Under the pieces are notes generated by a model, which was not told where the DNA came from, ran no database searches, and worked only from the letters and a program-made list of their open reading frames with translations. Source: Auritidibacter sp. Marseille-P8566 (GTDB lineage: Bacteria > Actinomycetota > Actinomycetes > Actinomycetales > Microbacteriaceae). Taken from it: a DNA stretch of 64,000 bases. Below are positions 9,801-17,496 of this stretch, one piece after another; the first letter of the stretch is position 1, and each line of letters starts with the position of its first letter. Location of the stretch: the NCBI GenBank assembly GCA_945895375.1, contig CAMDEE010000001.1:1-64000 (forward strand), written 5' to 3'. Both the position numbers and the translations under genes were made by a program.

Positions 9801-10494
9801 CCCCTTGTTCCTCTAAAAGCAATTCATCCAAAGCACTCAGGATGCCATCTATGTAATCTCTAGCCGTTGTGCTGGCATCTGGATCTGGATTGTCTTCTTC
9901 TTCTTGATTGATAGGACGATACCTAACTTCAATAGGAAATGTTCTTCCAGAGACTTCAATGATGGGAGCATCATTGAAGTGCTTACTGAAAGATTCAGGG
10001 TCAATGGTTGCTGAAGTGATAATGACTTTGAGATCGGGTCTCCTTGGAAGTATTTGCTTGATATATCCAAGTAAGAAGTCGATGTTGAGGCTTCTCTCAT
10101 GCGCCTCATCAATGATGATGGTGTCGTATTGCTCAAGCTTTCTGTTTCTCTGCATGGCATTGAGCAAGATGCCATCAGTCATCACTTTGACTTTTGTTTT
10201 AGGACTTGACTGATCTGTGAACCTAACTTGGTAGCCAACCAGGTCTCCTAGTTCAACCTTCAGTTCTTCAGCAATACGTTCAGCTACTGCTCTGGCTGCA
10301 ATTCGTCTTGGCTGGGTATGGGCAATGCTGTTTCTGCCTAGCTCAAGACACATCTTAGGAATCTGAGTTGTCTTACCAGAACCAGTTGCTCCTGCAATAA
10401 CAACTACCTGATTTGTCTTAATAGCATCCAGAATCTCGCTACGGCGAGCACTAACCGGTAAGTCTTCCGGGTAGCTAATCTTCTGGATGTTCAC
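6856..10494 (-). CDS. hrpA: ATP-dependent RNA helicase HrpA
   Basis: DEAH-box superfamily 2 helicase of 1212 residues, slightly shorter than E. coli HrpA. In order: Walker A GATGSGKT at 35-42, DEAH at 129-132, motif III SAT, motif V region NVAETSLTIPNIKYVIDAG, motif VI QRAGRAGR, then the helicase-associated domains and the long C-terminal DUF3418 region typical of HrpA. HrpA homologues act on RNA, including rescue of stalled ribosomes in E. coli. The GTG start sits 7 nt after TACCAT, so a leaderless transcript is likely. It is monocistronic and tail-to-tail with the DUF3817 gene. Confidence 0.95.
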   Translation of the reverse strand: MNIQKISYPEDLPVSARRSEILDAIKTNQVVVIAGATGSGKTTQIPKMCLELGRNSIAHTQPRRIAARAVAERIAEELKVELGDLVGYQVRFTDQSSPKTKVKVMTDGILLNAMQRNRKLEQYDTIIIDEAHERSLNIDFLLGYIKQILPRRPDLKVIITSATIDPESFSKHFNDAPIIEVSGRTFPIEVRYRPINQEEEDNPDPDASTTARDYIDGILSALDELLLEEQGDVLVFLSGESEIKDAQEAIQGKITSGALGTGIEVLPLYGRLSSAEQHRVFETSKVTGLKRRIILATNVAETSLTIPNIKYVIDAGTARISRYSPAAKVQRLPIEAISKASANQRAGRAGRTSPGVVIRLYSEDEYEAKSEFTDPEILRTNLASVILQAAQLGLGEITKFPFLQAPEQRGVKDGLALLGELGCLQDPKSKVVELTDVGKDLARLPIEPRFGRMLLESRKHDLVREVMIIVAGLTIQDPRERPVIKRAQADQAHARFTDVTSDFLTLLNLWNYVEQKQKALSSSAFRRLCKNEYLNYLRVREWQDLVRQITSIAKPLGLIPGSAKADPDGIHKSLLSGLLSQIGLKQLSDKKAGDLVKKSDKPAKASNEYLGSNGKKFVIFPGSSLAKKPPAAVMSAELVETSRVFARMNAAINPEWAEALAGDLVKRSFSEPHWEKSQGSVVAYERVMLFGVPIVVSRRMQYSRLDMKLSRELFIRHALVQGEWDSKQRFDKENRELLKRLEELAENSKKPLYAPDDEDVFRFYQARIPEEVVSTRSFEGWWKKAQRETPNLLAMTREDLLPPETTERIEIPSKWTFGENTYKLEYKYQPGEIEDGLTVVIPIAELPTITRDAFDWLVPEPRKDLIAELIRTLPKNIRKYVVPAADWAEKALATLPENPTEQLLETIAKTLRTLSGTHMTAADFKLEELPHSLRIAYKLVAENKEIKGISLDLDELKQKFDPAFIKHKPGMAKVLTPNIDALKLRQQFINEVMSQVNAPVAQVTEGLSKEGKLAIVSVGYRNVAAFVEDVILALIENQIENQTLANLETTVVSNEVASKVLEECQRCMQVISQVSLLSREASKAISLLQDISLLFVLANQKKHLAQLMTNKLISTTGLQRLNRLPVYLQANKIRTNKLLEDLERDRRLEIELNQAILLFENAGGSLPLKDGMPENTVKARWALEEFRVSLFAQSLGTVEPVSLERIKKILNS

Positions 10495-10501
10495 TAGACC
10501 A

Positions 10502-10507
10502 ATGGTA
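10502..10507 (-). promoter_or_regulatory. -10 box TACCAT, leaderless hrpA
   Basis: TACCAT is followed by 7 nt (TGGTCTA) and the GTG start codon; no Shine-Dalgarno is present. Confidence 0.45.
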
Positions 10508-10676
10508 TTTGGCGGATGGCTTGTGTTTAAGGCTTAGTTTGCCAACTTTCCTTCCAGATAGGTTTCCTATCTCTGTTTCGTTCTGATTACGGCCACATGT
10601 GAGGGGTGGTTTTCGGGTAATCTCAAATAATAAATGAAAAGATGTGCAACTCGCGCTCATTAAATTGGAGGTTGGC

Positions 10677-11969
10677 TTGAACATCGCCCTCAGAACTGCA
10701 CTGGGTAGATTCGGTCGAGTCTTAGCCGCGCTCACTGTGCTAGTCGCAATCTTTGGGGGCCCTATTCTTTCTCAGGCCTCAGCTGCTTCGACTGATGGCT
10801 CGGCACTACTCATCAAAGGGACTGTCAAAAACGAAAAGAAGCCTGTCGAGGGAGTCGAGTTTCGAATTACCGGCAACGGCATCGAAGAGATTGCAGTCTC
10901 CAACGCCGAAGGGAAATGGCAGTTAGAAGTTGAAAAGAAAGGCATCTACCAGGTCGAGATTTTGCTCGAATCTTTGCCTCAAGGAGTTGGCCTTCGTGAC
11001 CCTGAAGCGAGTACCCGTGAAGCCGACCTAACTTTCACAAACACGGCTGCCGTTTTATTTCCGCTTGGCATAGACACTAGGGTGATTCAACCTATCGGTG
11101 ACCAGATAATCATCCGTCTCTTTGCGGGTTTAAACCTTGGACTACTCCTAGCAGTTGCTGCCATCGGAATCTCATTGATCTTCGGCACCACTGGGCTAAA
11201 CAACTTTGCCCATGGTGAGATGGTCACCTTTGGAGCATTGTTCACCTGGTTGTTCCATGTTGAGCTAAAGATGCCTCTTCTCTTGGCTGCCGCCATCACC
11301 ATAGCGCTCAGTGCAGGTTTCGGTTGGTTACAAGATTCTGCTCTTTGGAAGCCCCTTCGAAAGCGCCGACTGGGGCTCAACCAAATCATGATTGTGTCAA
11401 TCGGGCTTTCTATCATTCTCCGCCAGCTCTACATCCTGTTCTTTGAAGGTGACACCAAAGTCTTATCGAGCGAATACGAAAAGGTTGTTTTAGGTCCAAT
11501 CAACACCACAAGCTCTTCGATCTGGTCAATGGCTCTAAGCGTGGTTGCACTTGCATTCGTAGCTTGGTTCCTTACCCGCACCAGAATAGGCAAGGCAGCT
11601 CGTGCAGTTTCGGATAACGCGTCACTTGCAGCAGCCACTGGAATCAATGTGGAGCGCATCATCAGAATCGTATGGGTAATGGCTGGAGCGCTTACCGGAC
11701 TTGCCGGTATCCTCTACGGGCTTCAGTTCCAAGCCAACTACCTCCTTGGTGCACAGATTCTTCTACTCTTGTTCGCCTCGGTGACCCTTGGTGGCCTTGG
11801 TAAAGCGCTAGGAGCAACCGTCGGCGCAATCATCATCGGCTTCGTTGTAGAGCTTTCAGCTCTGATCATCCCTATTGACCTGAAGTACGCTGCGGCTCTA
11901 ATCATCCTTATCGTTGTCTTGCTAGTTCGCCCACAAGGTGTTCTAGGCAAAAAGCAGAGAATCGGATAG
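10677..11969 (+). CDS. livH: LivH permease with N-terminal extracytoplasmic domain
   Basis: Membrane permease of the branched-chain amino acid ABC importer. I place the start at the TTG (10677) rather than the ORF-track GTG because GGAGG precedes it by 5 nt. The 430 residues begin with a signal-type segment (about 8-33, ending near ASAAS). A roughly 95-residue beta-rich domain resembling CarboxypepD-regulatory/Ig-like repeats follows (KGTVKNEKKPVEGVEFRI, SNAEGKWQLEV). A usual LivH core of about eight membrane spans then starts near residue 140 and contains the FGTTGLNNFAHGE motif. Ordinary LivH proteins have about 290-310 residues and lack this domain. First gene of livHMGF; livM begins 4 nt downstream. 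Confidence 0.9.
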   Translation: MNIALRTALGRFGRVLAALTVLVAIFGGPILSQASAASTDGSALLIKGTVKNEKKPVEGVEFRITGNGIEEIAVSNAEGKWQLEVEKKGIYQVEILLESLPQGVGLRDPEASTREADLTFTNTAAVLFPLGIDTRVIQPIGDQIIIRLFAGLNLGLLLAVAAIGISLIFGTTGLNNFAHGEMVTFGALFTWLFHVELKMPLLLAAAITIALSAGFGWLQDSALWKPLRKRRLGLNQIMIVSIGLSIILRQLYILFFEGDTKVLSSEYEKVVLGPINTTSSSIWSMALSVVALAFVAWFLTRTRIGKAARAVSDNASLAAATGINVERIIRIVWVMAGALTGLAGILYGLQFQANYLLGAQILLLLFASVTLGGLGKALGATVGAIIIGFVVELSALIIPIDLKYAAALIILIVVLLVRPQGVLGKKQRIG

Positions 11970-11973
11970 GTAA

Positions 11974-12957
11974 ATGGACATTCTGAAAATATTCACCCTC
12001 GCCCTTGGTGAGATGCTCAGTCCAACCACAATCACTTTCGTGCTTTGTGCTCTGGGTCTGGCAGTGCACTTCGGCTTCACAGGTCTGCTGAACTTCGGTC
12101 AAGCCGCTTTCGCAGCCGTCGGGGCTTACGGTATGGTCATCAGCATCGACACTTTGAAGCTGCCTTTGTTCTTGGCAGTTCTTATGGGGCTCCTTTGCTC
12201 AGTCATCTTTGCTTTAATTCTAGGAATTCCAACTCTGAGACTTCGCGCCGATTACCTCGCTATCGTGACAATTGCAACAGCTGAAGTGTTCAGATACTTC
12301 ATGACCACAATTGGCTTCTCGAATGTCACAGGTGGCTCGAACGGACTCAGCCAGTTCGGATCTGAGTTCTGGGCATTGAACCCAATTCCAGAAGGCAACT
12401 ACAACTTTGGCTTCGTAACTTATCGAGCAGATCAGTTATATGTATTGATGGTTGGTTGGGGTGCAGTAATTATTGGTGCTCTAATCCTGCGTCTTCTGAT
12501 GCGTTCGCCTTGGGGTCGAGTACTGAAGGGTATCCGTGAAGACGAAGACGCCGTTAGAAGCCTTGGCAAGAATGTCTTCTTCTATAAGTTGCAAGCTTTG
12601 ATTATTGGTGGTGTGTTCGCCAGCATCGGTGGAATGATCTTCGTCCTGAACCTGTCAAACGTGCAGCCTCAGGTCTGGACCACAAACTTCACATTCACTA
12701 TTTGGTCAGTACTTCTCTTGGGTGGAGCAGCAACAATCCTTGGCCCAATTGCAGGTGGAATGATTTTCATCGCAGTCATTAGCGTCACTCAGGGTCTCAT
12801 GAGTGGATTAGTGGAACTGGGCTTACTGCCGTTCCTAACTCAGACTGACATTGCTCAGATTCGCCTACTACTGATCGGCCTATCACTTATGTTGCTTGTG
12901 ATCTTTAGACCACAGGGTCTGTTTGGAAACAAGAGGGAGACCCAGTTCAATGTCTAG
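11974..12957 (+). CDS. livM: LivM branched-chain amino acid ABC permease
   Basis: Second permease of the importer, 327 residues, polytopic. It shows the family motif HFGFTGLLNFGQAAFAAVGAYG early, the cytoplasmic coupling region (GRVLKGIREDEDAVRSLGKN) that contacts the ATPases, and a C-terminal RPQGLFG. It starts 4 nt after livH and overlaps livG by 8 nt, so the four genes are translationally linked. It acts with LivH as the transmembrane heterodimer. Confidence 0.95.
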   Translation: MDILKIFTLALGEMLSPTTITFVLCALGLAVHFGFTGLLNFGQAAFAAVGAYGMVISIDTLKLPLFLAVLMGLLCSVIFALILGIPTLRLRADYLAIVTIATAEVFRYFMTTIGFSNVTGGSNGLSQFGSEFWALNPIPEGNYNFGFVTYRADQLYVLMVGWGAVIIGALILRLLMRSPWGRVLKGIREDEDAVRSLGKNVFFYKLQALIIGGVFASIGGMIFVLNLSNVQPQVWTTNFTFTIWSVLLLGGAATILGPIAGGMIFIAVISVTQGLMSGLVELGLLPFLTQTDIAQIRLLLIGLSLMLLVIFRPQGLFGNKRETQFNV

Positions 12958-13846
12958 CTCGAAAAGCCTATCTGTAGATAATATCTGCATCGGCGCAGTC
13001 GCACCAGGTTGCCGCAAGGTAGACCCGATCCTAATTGCAGATGGTGTCAAGCGTCAGTTTGGTGGACTCACCGCTGTTGATGTTGAGCACGTTGAGATAC
13101 CAAGAGGTCTGATTACTGCTCTTATTGGACCTAACGGTGCCGGTAAGACAACCTTCTTTAACCTGCTAACCGGTTTTGATAAACCAAACCAGGGTAACTG
13201 GTCATTTGCCGGTCAGAAGCTCGCTGGGTTGTCACCTTACAAAGTTGCTCGCCTAGGCATGGTCAGAACTTTCCAACTAACCAAAGCTCTAAGTCTTCTC
13301 ACAGTCATTGAGAATATGCGCCTTGGTGCGCAAAAGCAGCCTGGTGAGAGTTTTCTAACGGCTCTGATTCGTCCACTGTGGATTCGCCGTGAGAAGCAAA
13401 TCACTGAAGTTGCCGACACTTTGCTCAAGCGATTCAAGTTAGATGCAAAGCGTGAAGACTATGCAGCCAGCCTTTCTGGGGGTCAGAGAAAACTCCTAGA
13501 GATGGCCCGCGCGTTGATGAGCGAACCTAAGCTCATTATGCTCGATGAGCCAATGGCAGGTGTGAACCCAGCGCTTACCCAGAGCCTTCTCGACCACATC
13601 AAGGATCTCAAATCTAATGGCACAACCGTTCTCTTCGTTGAGCACGATATGCATATGGTGCGACACATAAGTGACTGGGTTATCGTCATGGCTGAAGGCA
13701 AAATAGTTGCCGAAGGTCCGCCACTAACTGTCATGAAAGACCAAGCCGTGATTGATGCCTACCTAGGTGCTCACCACGATAGCGACCTTGGCGCTTTAGC
13801 CAAGCCAGCGTCATCAAGTTCCACAAAGAAAGGCGACACCAAATGA
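12950..13846 (+). CDS. livG: LivG ABC transporter ATPase
   Basis: ATPase subunit of the branched-chain amino acid importer. The preferred start is the ATG at 12950, which overlaps the end of livM and follows GGGAG at 10 nt; the ORF-track start further upstream lies inside livM. This gives 298 residues. Walker A GPNGAGKTT, signature LSGGQRK, Walker B LIMLDEP and the H-loop FVEHD are all present, with the long LivG-type insertion before the signature. About 35 residues precede the usual LivG N-terminus (GVKRQFGGLTAV), and a Ser/Lys-rich tail ends the protein. Overlaps livF by 4 nt (ATGA). Confidence 0.94.
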   Translation: MSSSKSLSVDNICIGAVAPGCRKVDPILIADGVKRQFGGLTAVDVEHVEIPRGLITALIGPNGAGKTTFFNLLTGFDKPNQGNWSFAGQKLAGLSPYKVARLGMVRTFQLTKALSLLTVIENMRLGAQKQPGESFLTALIRPLWIRREKQITEVADTLLKRFKLDAKREDYAASLSGGQRKLLEMARALMSEPKLIMLDEPMAGVNPALTQSLLDHIKDLKSNGTTVLFVEHDMHMVRHISDWVIVMAEGKIVAEGPPLTVMKDQAVIDAYLGAHHDSDLGALAKPASSSSTKKGDTK

Positions 13847-14574
13847 ACAGTCGCGAATTAGTGGTACACGCTGACGACTTAGTCGCTGGGTACCTGCCTG
13901 GAATCAACATTCTCAACGGCTGCAGTCTCACCGCATACCAAGGTGAGCTAATTGGAATCATTGGACCTAATGGAGCTGGTAAATCGACTTTACTGAAGGC
14001 AATTTTTGGGCAAGTGAATATTCGATCTGGGCGAGTACTCCTCAAAGGTGCAGACATCACAGGTCTCAAAGCGAACAAACTGGTGGAAAAAGGCGTAGCC
14101 TTCGTTCCACAAACTAACAACGTGTTTCCAAGCCTGACCATCGAGGAGAATCTCGAGATGGGCGTGTTTCAAACTCCGAAGCGATTCAAAGAACGCTTTG
14201 AATTTGTAACTGAGCTGTTTCCTGATCTAGGAAAGCGAAAGAACCAGCGTGCTGGCTCACTATCAGGTGGTGAGCGCCAGATGGTCGCAATGGGTCGTGC
14301 ACTTATGACTGACCCTTCAGTCCTGCTCTTGGATGAACCTTCAGCTGGTTTGTCACCTGTGAGACAGGACGAGACCTTTATTCGAGTCAAAGAAGTCAAT
14401 GCTGCAGGTGTAACAGTTGTCATGGTTGAACAGAATGCTCGCCGCTGCCTCCAGATCTGTGACCGTGCATACGTGTTGGACCAGGGTAAGGACGCATACA
14501 CCGGAACGGGCCGCGATCTTCTGAACGACCCAAAGATGGTCGAGCTCTACCTCGGTAATCTTGCCGAACTCTAG
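13843..14574 (+). CDS. livF: LivF ABC transporter ATPase
   Basis: Second ATPase subunit, 243 residues, normal LivF length. Walker A is GPNGAGKST, the signature LSGGERQ, Walker B VLLLDEP with SAGLSP, and the H-loop region VMVEQNARR is the form typical of LivF. It pairs with LivG at the cytoplasmic face of LivH-LivM. Last gene of the operon; a strong bidirectional terminator follows 16 nt after its stop. Confidence 0.95.
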   Translation: MNSRELVVHADDLVAGYLPGINILNGCSLTAYQGELIGIIGPNGAGKSTLLKAIFGQVNIRSGRVLLKGADITGLKANKLVEKGVAFVPQTNNVFPSLTIEENLEMGVFQTPKRFKERFEFVTELFPDLGKRKNQRAGSLSGGERQMVAMGRALMTDPSVLLLDEPSAGLSPVRQDETFIRVKEVNAAGVTVVMVEQNARRCLQICDRAYVLDQGKDAYTGTGRDLLNDPKMVELYLGNLAEL

Positions 14575-14590
14575 AAACGTTGTTAAATAA

Positions 14591-14627
14591 AAGATTCCCC
14601 CGAGCAATTGCTCGGGGGAATCTTTTT
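14591..14627. terminator. Bidirectional terminator between livF and livK
   Basis: A 15-bp perfect inverted repeat (AAGATTCCCCCGAGC with its complement) is flanked by T-runs on both strands, suited to stop the convergent livHMGF and livK transcripts. Confidence 0.93.
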
Positions 14628-14643
14628 AGTTCTGAATTGCTAG

Positions 14644-15897
14644 TTACTCTACAGAGTTACCGGCTACAGCCTCAAGGAAGACTGGCTTACCGTCTGTACC
14701 GTACTGGTAGATACCGATTGAAGCACCTGTTGGGTCTCCATTTGCATCGAACTCGATTGGGCCTGAGAAGCCCTCGTAGTCGATGTCTTTACCGGCCTTG
14801 ATTGCAGCTAGACCATCAGCGAAAGTAGATACCTTCTCGCCACCAGTTGAAACTGAAATCATGTTGGCAGCAATTGCTTCACCTGAGTCGTTCTTAGCCT
14901 GCTCAGCAGCAAGTGCAAGAAGCATAACTGCATCGTAGGTCTCTGCTAGGTAAGAGAACTCAACTAGTTCTTCACCGTAGTTCTCTAGGTAAAGAGCAGC
15001 TGCACGAGACTTTAGGTCCTCGTTTAGTTCGCCACCAGGAAGTGTTCCCTTAGCGCCTTCAAGGTAAGGAGCAAAGCCCTCTGCCTCGTAGTTAGCAAGG
15101 TTTCCATCTACTAGGAAGATGTCGCTTCCTGGGAAGCCCTTCTTCTCTAGAGCTGGAGCAATCTTCTTGAACTCGTCGTATGAGATAACTAGAAGTGAGT
15201 CAGCGCCTGCTGCTACTGTCTGGTCAACGATGGTGTCGAAGTTTGACTCTGCCTCAGGGAAAGATAGCTCTGAAACGATGGTTGCACCAGCAGCTTCTAG
15301 AGTTGCCTTGGCCTCAGCCACAAGACCTTCACCGTATGGGCTCTGCTGGTAAATGATTGCAACGTTTTCTTTACCTGCTGCAACAATCTGGTTTCCAACA
15401 ATTGCACCCTGAAGAAGGTCGCTAGGTGCTGTGCGGAAGTAGTATCCGCCGTCATCCCATGTTGAAAGGTCAGGTGCGGTGTTAGACATTGAGATCTGAA
15501 CTACCTTTGCCTTGGTGACCTGGTCAATGATCAATCGGGTAACACCAGATGCAGCGGCACCAACGATTGCGTCAACTCCTGAGTCAAGCAACTCAGTTGC
15601 TGATGCAGGTGCGATTGCAGGGTTGTCACCATCGCTTGAATCCTTCAGAGTCCACTCGACAGGCTGTCCTAGAACTCCACCAGCTGCGTTGATGTCGGCG
15701 ATTGCCAAGTCAACACCCGCAATTTCAGGCGGTGATAGGAACGCAAGTGCACCTGTCAGAGGAAGAATTCCACCAAGCTTTAGTACACCGTCTCCAGCCG
15801 CGTAAGGCGCTGGAGTTGAGCAACCAGAAAGTGCTACTGCTGTGGCGGTAACCACTGCTAGAACACCCGCTAGTTTTTTCTTTGAGAATGCGGTCAT
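14644..15897 (-). CDS. livK: Branched-chain amino acid-binding lipoprotein
   Basis: Periplasmic-type substrate-binding protein (Peripla_BP_6) for the Liv importer, anchored as a lipoprotein. The ORF track begins 16 codons too early; the ATG at 15897 follows AAGGA and begins the signal peptide MTAFSKKKLAGVLAVV, with lipobox LSGC. The mature domain starts LKLGGILPLTGALAFLSPPE and continues GVDLAIADINAAGGVLGQP, both diagnostic. 417 residues is typical. It faces livHMGF tail-to-tail but must share its function. The 179-bp upstream gap contains two copies of a 10-bp repeat. Confidence 0.94.
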   Translation of the reverse strand: MTAFSKKKLAGVLAVVTATAVALSGCSTPAPYAAGDGVLKLGGILPLTGALAFLSPPEIAGVDLAIADINAAGGVLGQPVEWTLKDSSDGDNPAIAPASATELLDSGVDAIVGAAASGVTRLIIDQVTKAKVVQISMSNTAPDLSTWDDGGYYFRTAPSDLLQGAIVGNQIVAAGKENVAIIYQQSPYGEGLVAEAKATLEAAGATIVSELSFPEAESNFDTIVDQTVAAGADSLLVISYDEFKKIAPALEKKGFPGSDIFLVDGNLANYEAEGFAPYLEGAKGTLPGGELNEDLKSRAAALYLENYGEELVEFSYLAETYDAVMLLALAAEQAKNDSGEAIAANMISVSTGGEKVSTFADGLAAIKAGKDIDYEGFSGPIEFDANGDPTGASIGIYQYGTDGKPVFLEAVAGNSVE

Positions 15898-16008
15898 TAT
15901 TTTTCCTTTTCGGGGATTTGTTTGCCCGCCATAATCGGCGAACACGCGCCAGGTTAGTCTGAAACGCTTGGATAAAGCATAGCCAACAGATTTGGCCTAA
16001 AACAGTAT

Positions 16009-16056
16009 GTGACGAAACATTTATGTTTGGGCTTAGAAAAGTTATAGTAACGAAAC
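16009..16056. repeat. Two direct 10-bp repeats GTRACGAAAC upstream of livK
   Basis: GTGACGAAAC (16009-16018) and GTAACGAAAC (16047-16056) lie in the same orientation, 38 nt apart, between rarD and livK. A regulator site is possible but not demonstrated. Confidence 0.4.
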
Positions 16057-16076
16057 CTTTAGCTAAAGCCCTGATT

Positions 16077-17018
16077 TCAGGGGCGAAGCTTGCGATTCGC
16101 TCGATTTGTTTTCAACGCATCAGAGGTAAGAGTGAGCAAAGCCACCCAGACCAGTATGAAACCAACCCACCTAGCAGGAGACATCTGCTCCTCAAACACA
16201 GTTAGTGCTAGAACGAACTGAATGCTAGGGGTCATGAACTGCATAAAGCCAATCCAGCTCAGCGGGAGATTCTCTGCAGCGGTGCCAAAGAGGATCAGTG
16301 GAATTGCTGTCATTATGCCGAAGAATGCCAATCCAGCCACACCCTGCCACCCGTTTGAGGTGATCTGTAGCCCCGGTGCAAAGCTTGAAATGATCGCGCC
16401 TTGGATTATTGCCACTGGTAATAGTGCTCCCGACTCAATGGCATAAGAGTTCAATGGGGAGACTTGGCCACCCAGCTTGTTCTTAGCTAAACCATAAATT
16501 CCAAATGTTGCGGCCAAGGTTAGCGCTACCCAAGGAAGGTGCCCGTAGTCGACACTGAGCACAGTAACGGCAACAGCTCCTAGCCCAACTGCTACCCATT
16601 GAATAAGGTTGAGTTTCTCTCGCAAAAAGAAAACAGCAAGCACAATAGTCACCAAAGGATTGATGAAGTAGCCAAGGGAGGTTTCGAGCACACGACCAGA
16701 TGCAATACCTATTACATAGACCTGCCAATTGATCATGATCAGAACTGAGCTAAGGCCAATCCAGCCCAACATGCTGCGGTTTCTAAATACCGCTCGAAGA
16801 GATGCCCATGAACGAGTAACAGAAATCAGTAATACCGCGGTAGCGAAGCCAAAGACTATTCGCCAAACCACAATCTCCCAAGGGTTAGCAAAAGAAGCAA
16901 GTCCTGTGATGATCAGTGGAAACGATCCCCAAATTAGATATGCGGTGAGACCGAGCCCTAAACCCTTAGCTACGTTCTTTACGTGCGCTGGCTTTGACTC
17001 GGTTTCGTTTACACTCAC
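16077..17018 (-). CDS. rarD: RarD family EamA transporter
   Basis: Ten-span DMT-superfamily permease of the RarD type, 313 residues. The N-terminus carries the hallmark YLIWGSFPL followed by PWEIVVWRIVFG, and the second EamA half includes the LPLSWIGFMQFMTPSIQF motif. The substrate of RarD proteins is not established. The GTG start is supported by TAGGTT 6 nt upstream, which suggests a leaderless message. It precedes livK on the same strand, but a 179-bp gap suggests separate transcription. Confidence 0.9.
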   Translation of the reverse strand: MSVNETESKPAHVKNVAKGLGLGLTAYLIWGSFPLIITGLASFANPWEIVVWRIVFGFATAVLLISVTRSWASLRAVFRNRSMLGWIGLSSVLIMINWQVYVIGIASGRVLETSLGYFINPLVTIVLAVFFLREKLNLIQWVAVGLGAVAVTVLSVDYGHLPWVALTLAATFGIYGLAKNKLGGQVSPLNSYAIESGALLPVAIIQGAIISSFAPGLQITSNGWQGVAGLAFFGIMTAIPLILFGTAAENLPLSWIGFMQFMTPSIQFVLALTVFEEQMSPARWVGFILVWVALLTLTSDALKTNRANRKLRP

Positions 17019-17024
17019 CAGTAC

Positions 17025-17030
17025 AACCTA
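17025..17030 (-). promoter_or_regulatory. -10 box TAGGTT, leaderless rarD
   Basis: TAGGTT is followed by 6 nt (GTACTG) and the GTG start. Confidence 0.45.
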
Positions 17031-17198
17031 TCGGGGTAGCTCTTAGTGCAAGAGCGAACCTAAGAAATTGAAACCGAAAACCTTGTCCTAATCCCACAAG
17101 GGCTAGGTCATAAGCAGCTCGTTTCCAAATACTAGTTGCCGCACGATTGCGTATTGACTTGCTTACGACACAAAGGCACTGGCTGCAGCCTAAAGTAA

Positions 17199-17227
17199 AA
17201 ACCCCAGCCGTGGAGGGCTGGGGTTTC
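17199..17227 (-). terminator. Terminator of tRNA-Tyr
   Basis: On the minus strand, AACCCCAGCC and GGCTGGGGTT form a 10-bp stem followed by a T-run, starting directly after the tRNA 3' end. Confidence 0.88.
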
Positions 17228-17228
17228 G

Positions 17229-17310
17229 TGGCTAGTGAGGGATTCGAACCCCCGAAGGCTGAGCCGGCTGATTTACAGTCAGATCCCTTTGGCCGCTTGG
17301 GTAACTAGCC
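17229..17310 (-). tRNA. tyrT: tRNA-Tyr (anticodon GTA)
   Basis: The minus strand reads GGCTAGTTACCCAAGCGGCC at the 5' end and closes with ACTAGCC plus discriminator A. The acceptor stem pairs GGCTAGT with ACTAGCC. The anticodon loop CTGTAAA gives GTA. A long variable arm (class II) and the T arm GGTTCGAATCC are present, as expected for bacterial tRNA-Tyr. CCA is not encoded (the next bases are CGA). Confidence 0.96.
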
Positions 17311-17325
17311 AGCGCTCCCGGCCGC

Positions 17326-17339
17326 CTGTAATCAGCCGG
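17326..17339 (-). promoter_or_regulatory. tRNA leader segment complementary to anticodon arm
   Basis: In the minus-strand transcript, CCGGCTGATTACAG in the 5' leader is the reverse complement, apart from one bulged A, of CTGTAAATCAGCCGG inside the tRNA (17264-17278). A TATTCT box at 17354-17359 would place this segment inside the primary transcript. Confidence 0.5.
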
Positions 17340-17474
17340 ACGGGTGCTTCTAAAGAATACCTGAAATCAAGCCTTCTCCGCTAATCGCCTTTATGCAACG
17401 AATAGGTTTCAATCTGGCATTATTACCTGCAATGGTATGTAAGGCTAGATAGATTACAGAGAGATTTGCATACA

Positions 17475-17485
17475 TTTACAGTAAA
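17475..17485. promoter_or_regulatory. Palindrome TTTACAGTAAA at the LacI-family gene leader
   Basis: An 11-bp odd palindrome touches the ribosome binding site of the LacI-family gene. It could be an autoregulatory operator half, but typical LacI-family operators are longer and carry a central CG. Confidence 0.25.
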
Positions 17486-17496
17486 AGGGTTTATTG

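Noticed and set aside
10475-10735. 86-codon ORF between hrpA and livH on the minus strand
   Set aside because: Overlaps both the hrpA start and the livH signal-peptide region; no ribosome binding site.
16009-16056. Canonical GlnR box upstream of livK
   Set aside because: Half sites are directly fused rather than spaced by 6 nt, so only an unassigned repeat is reported.
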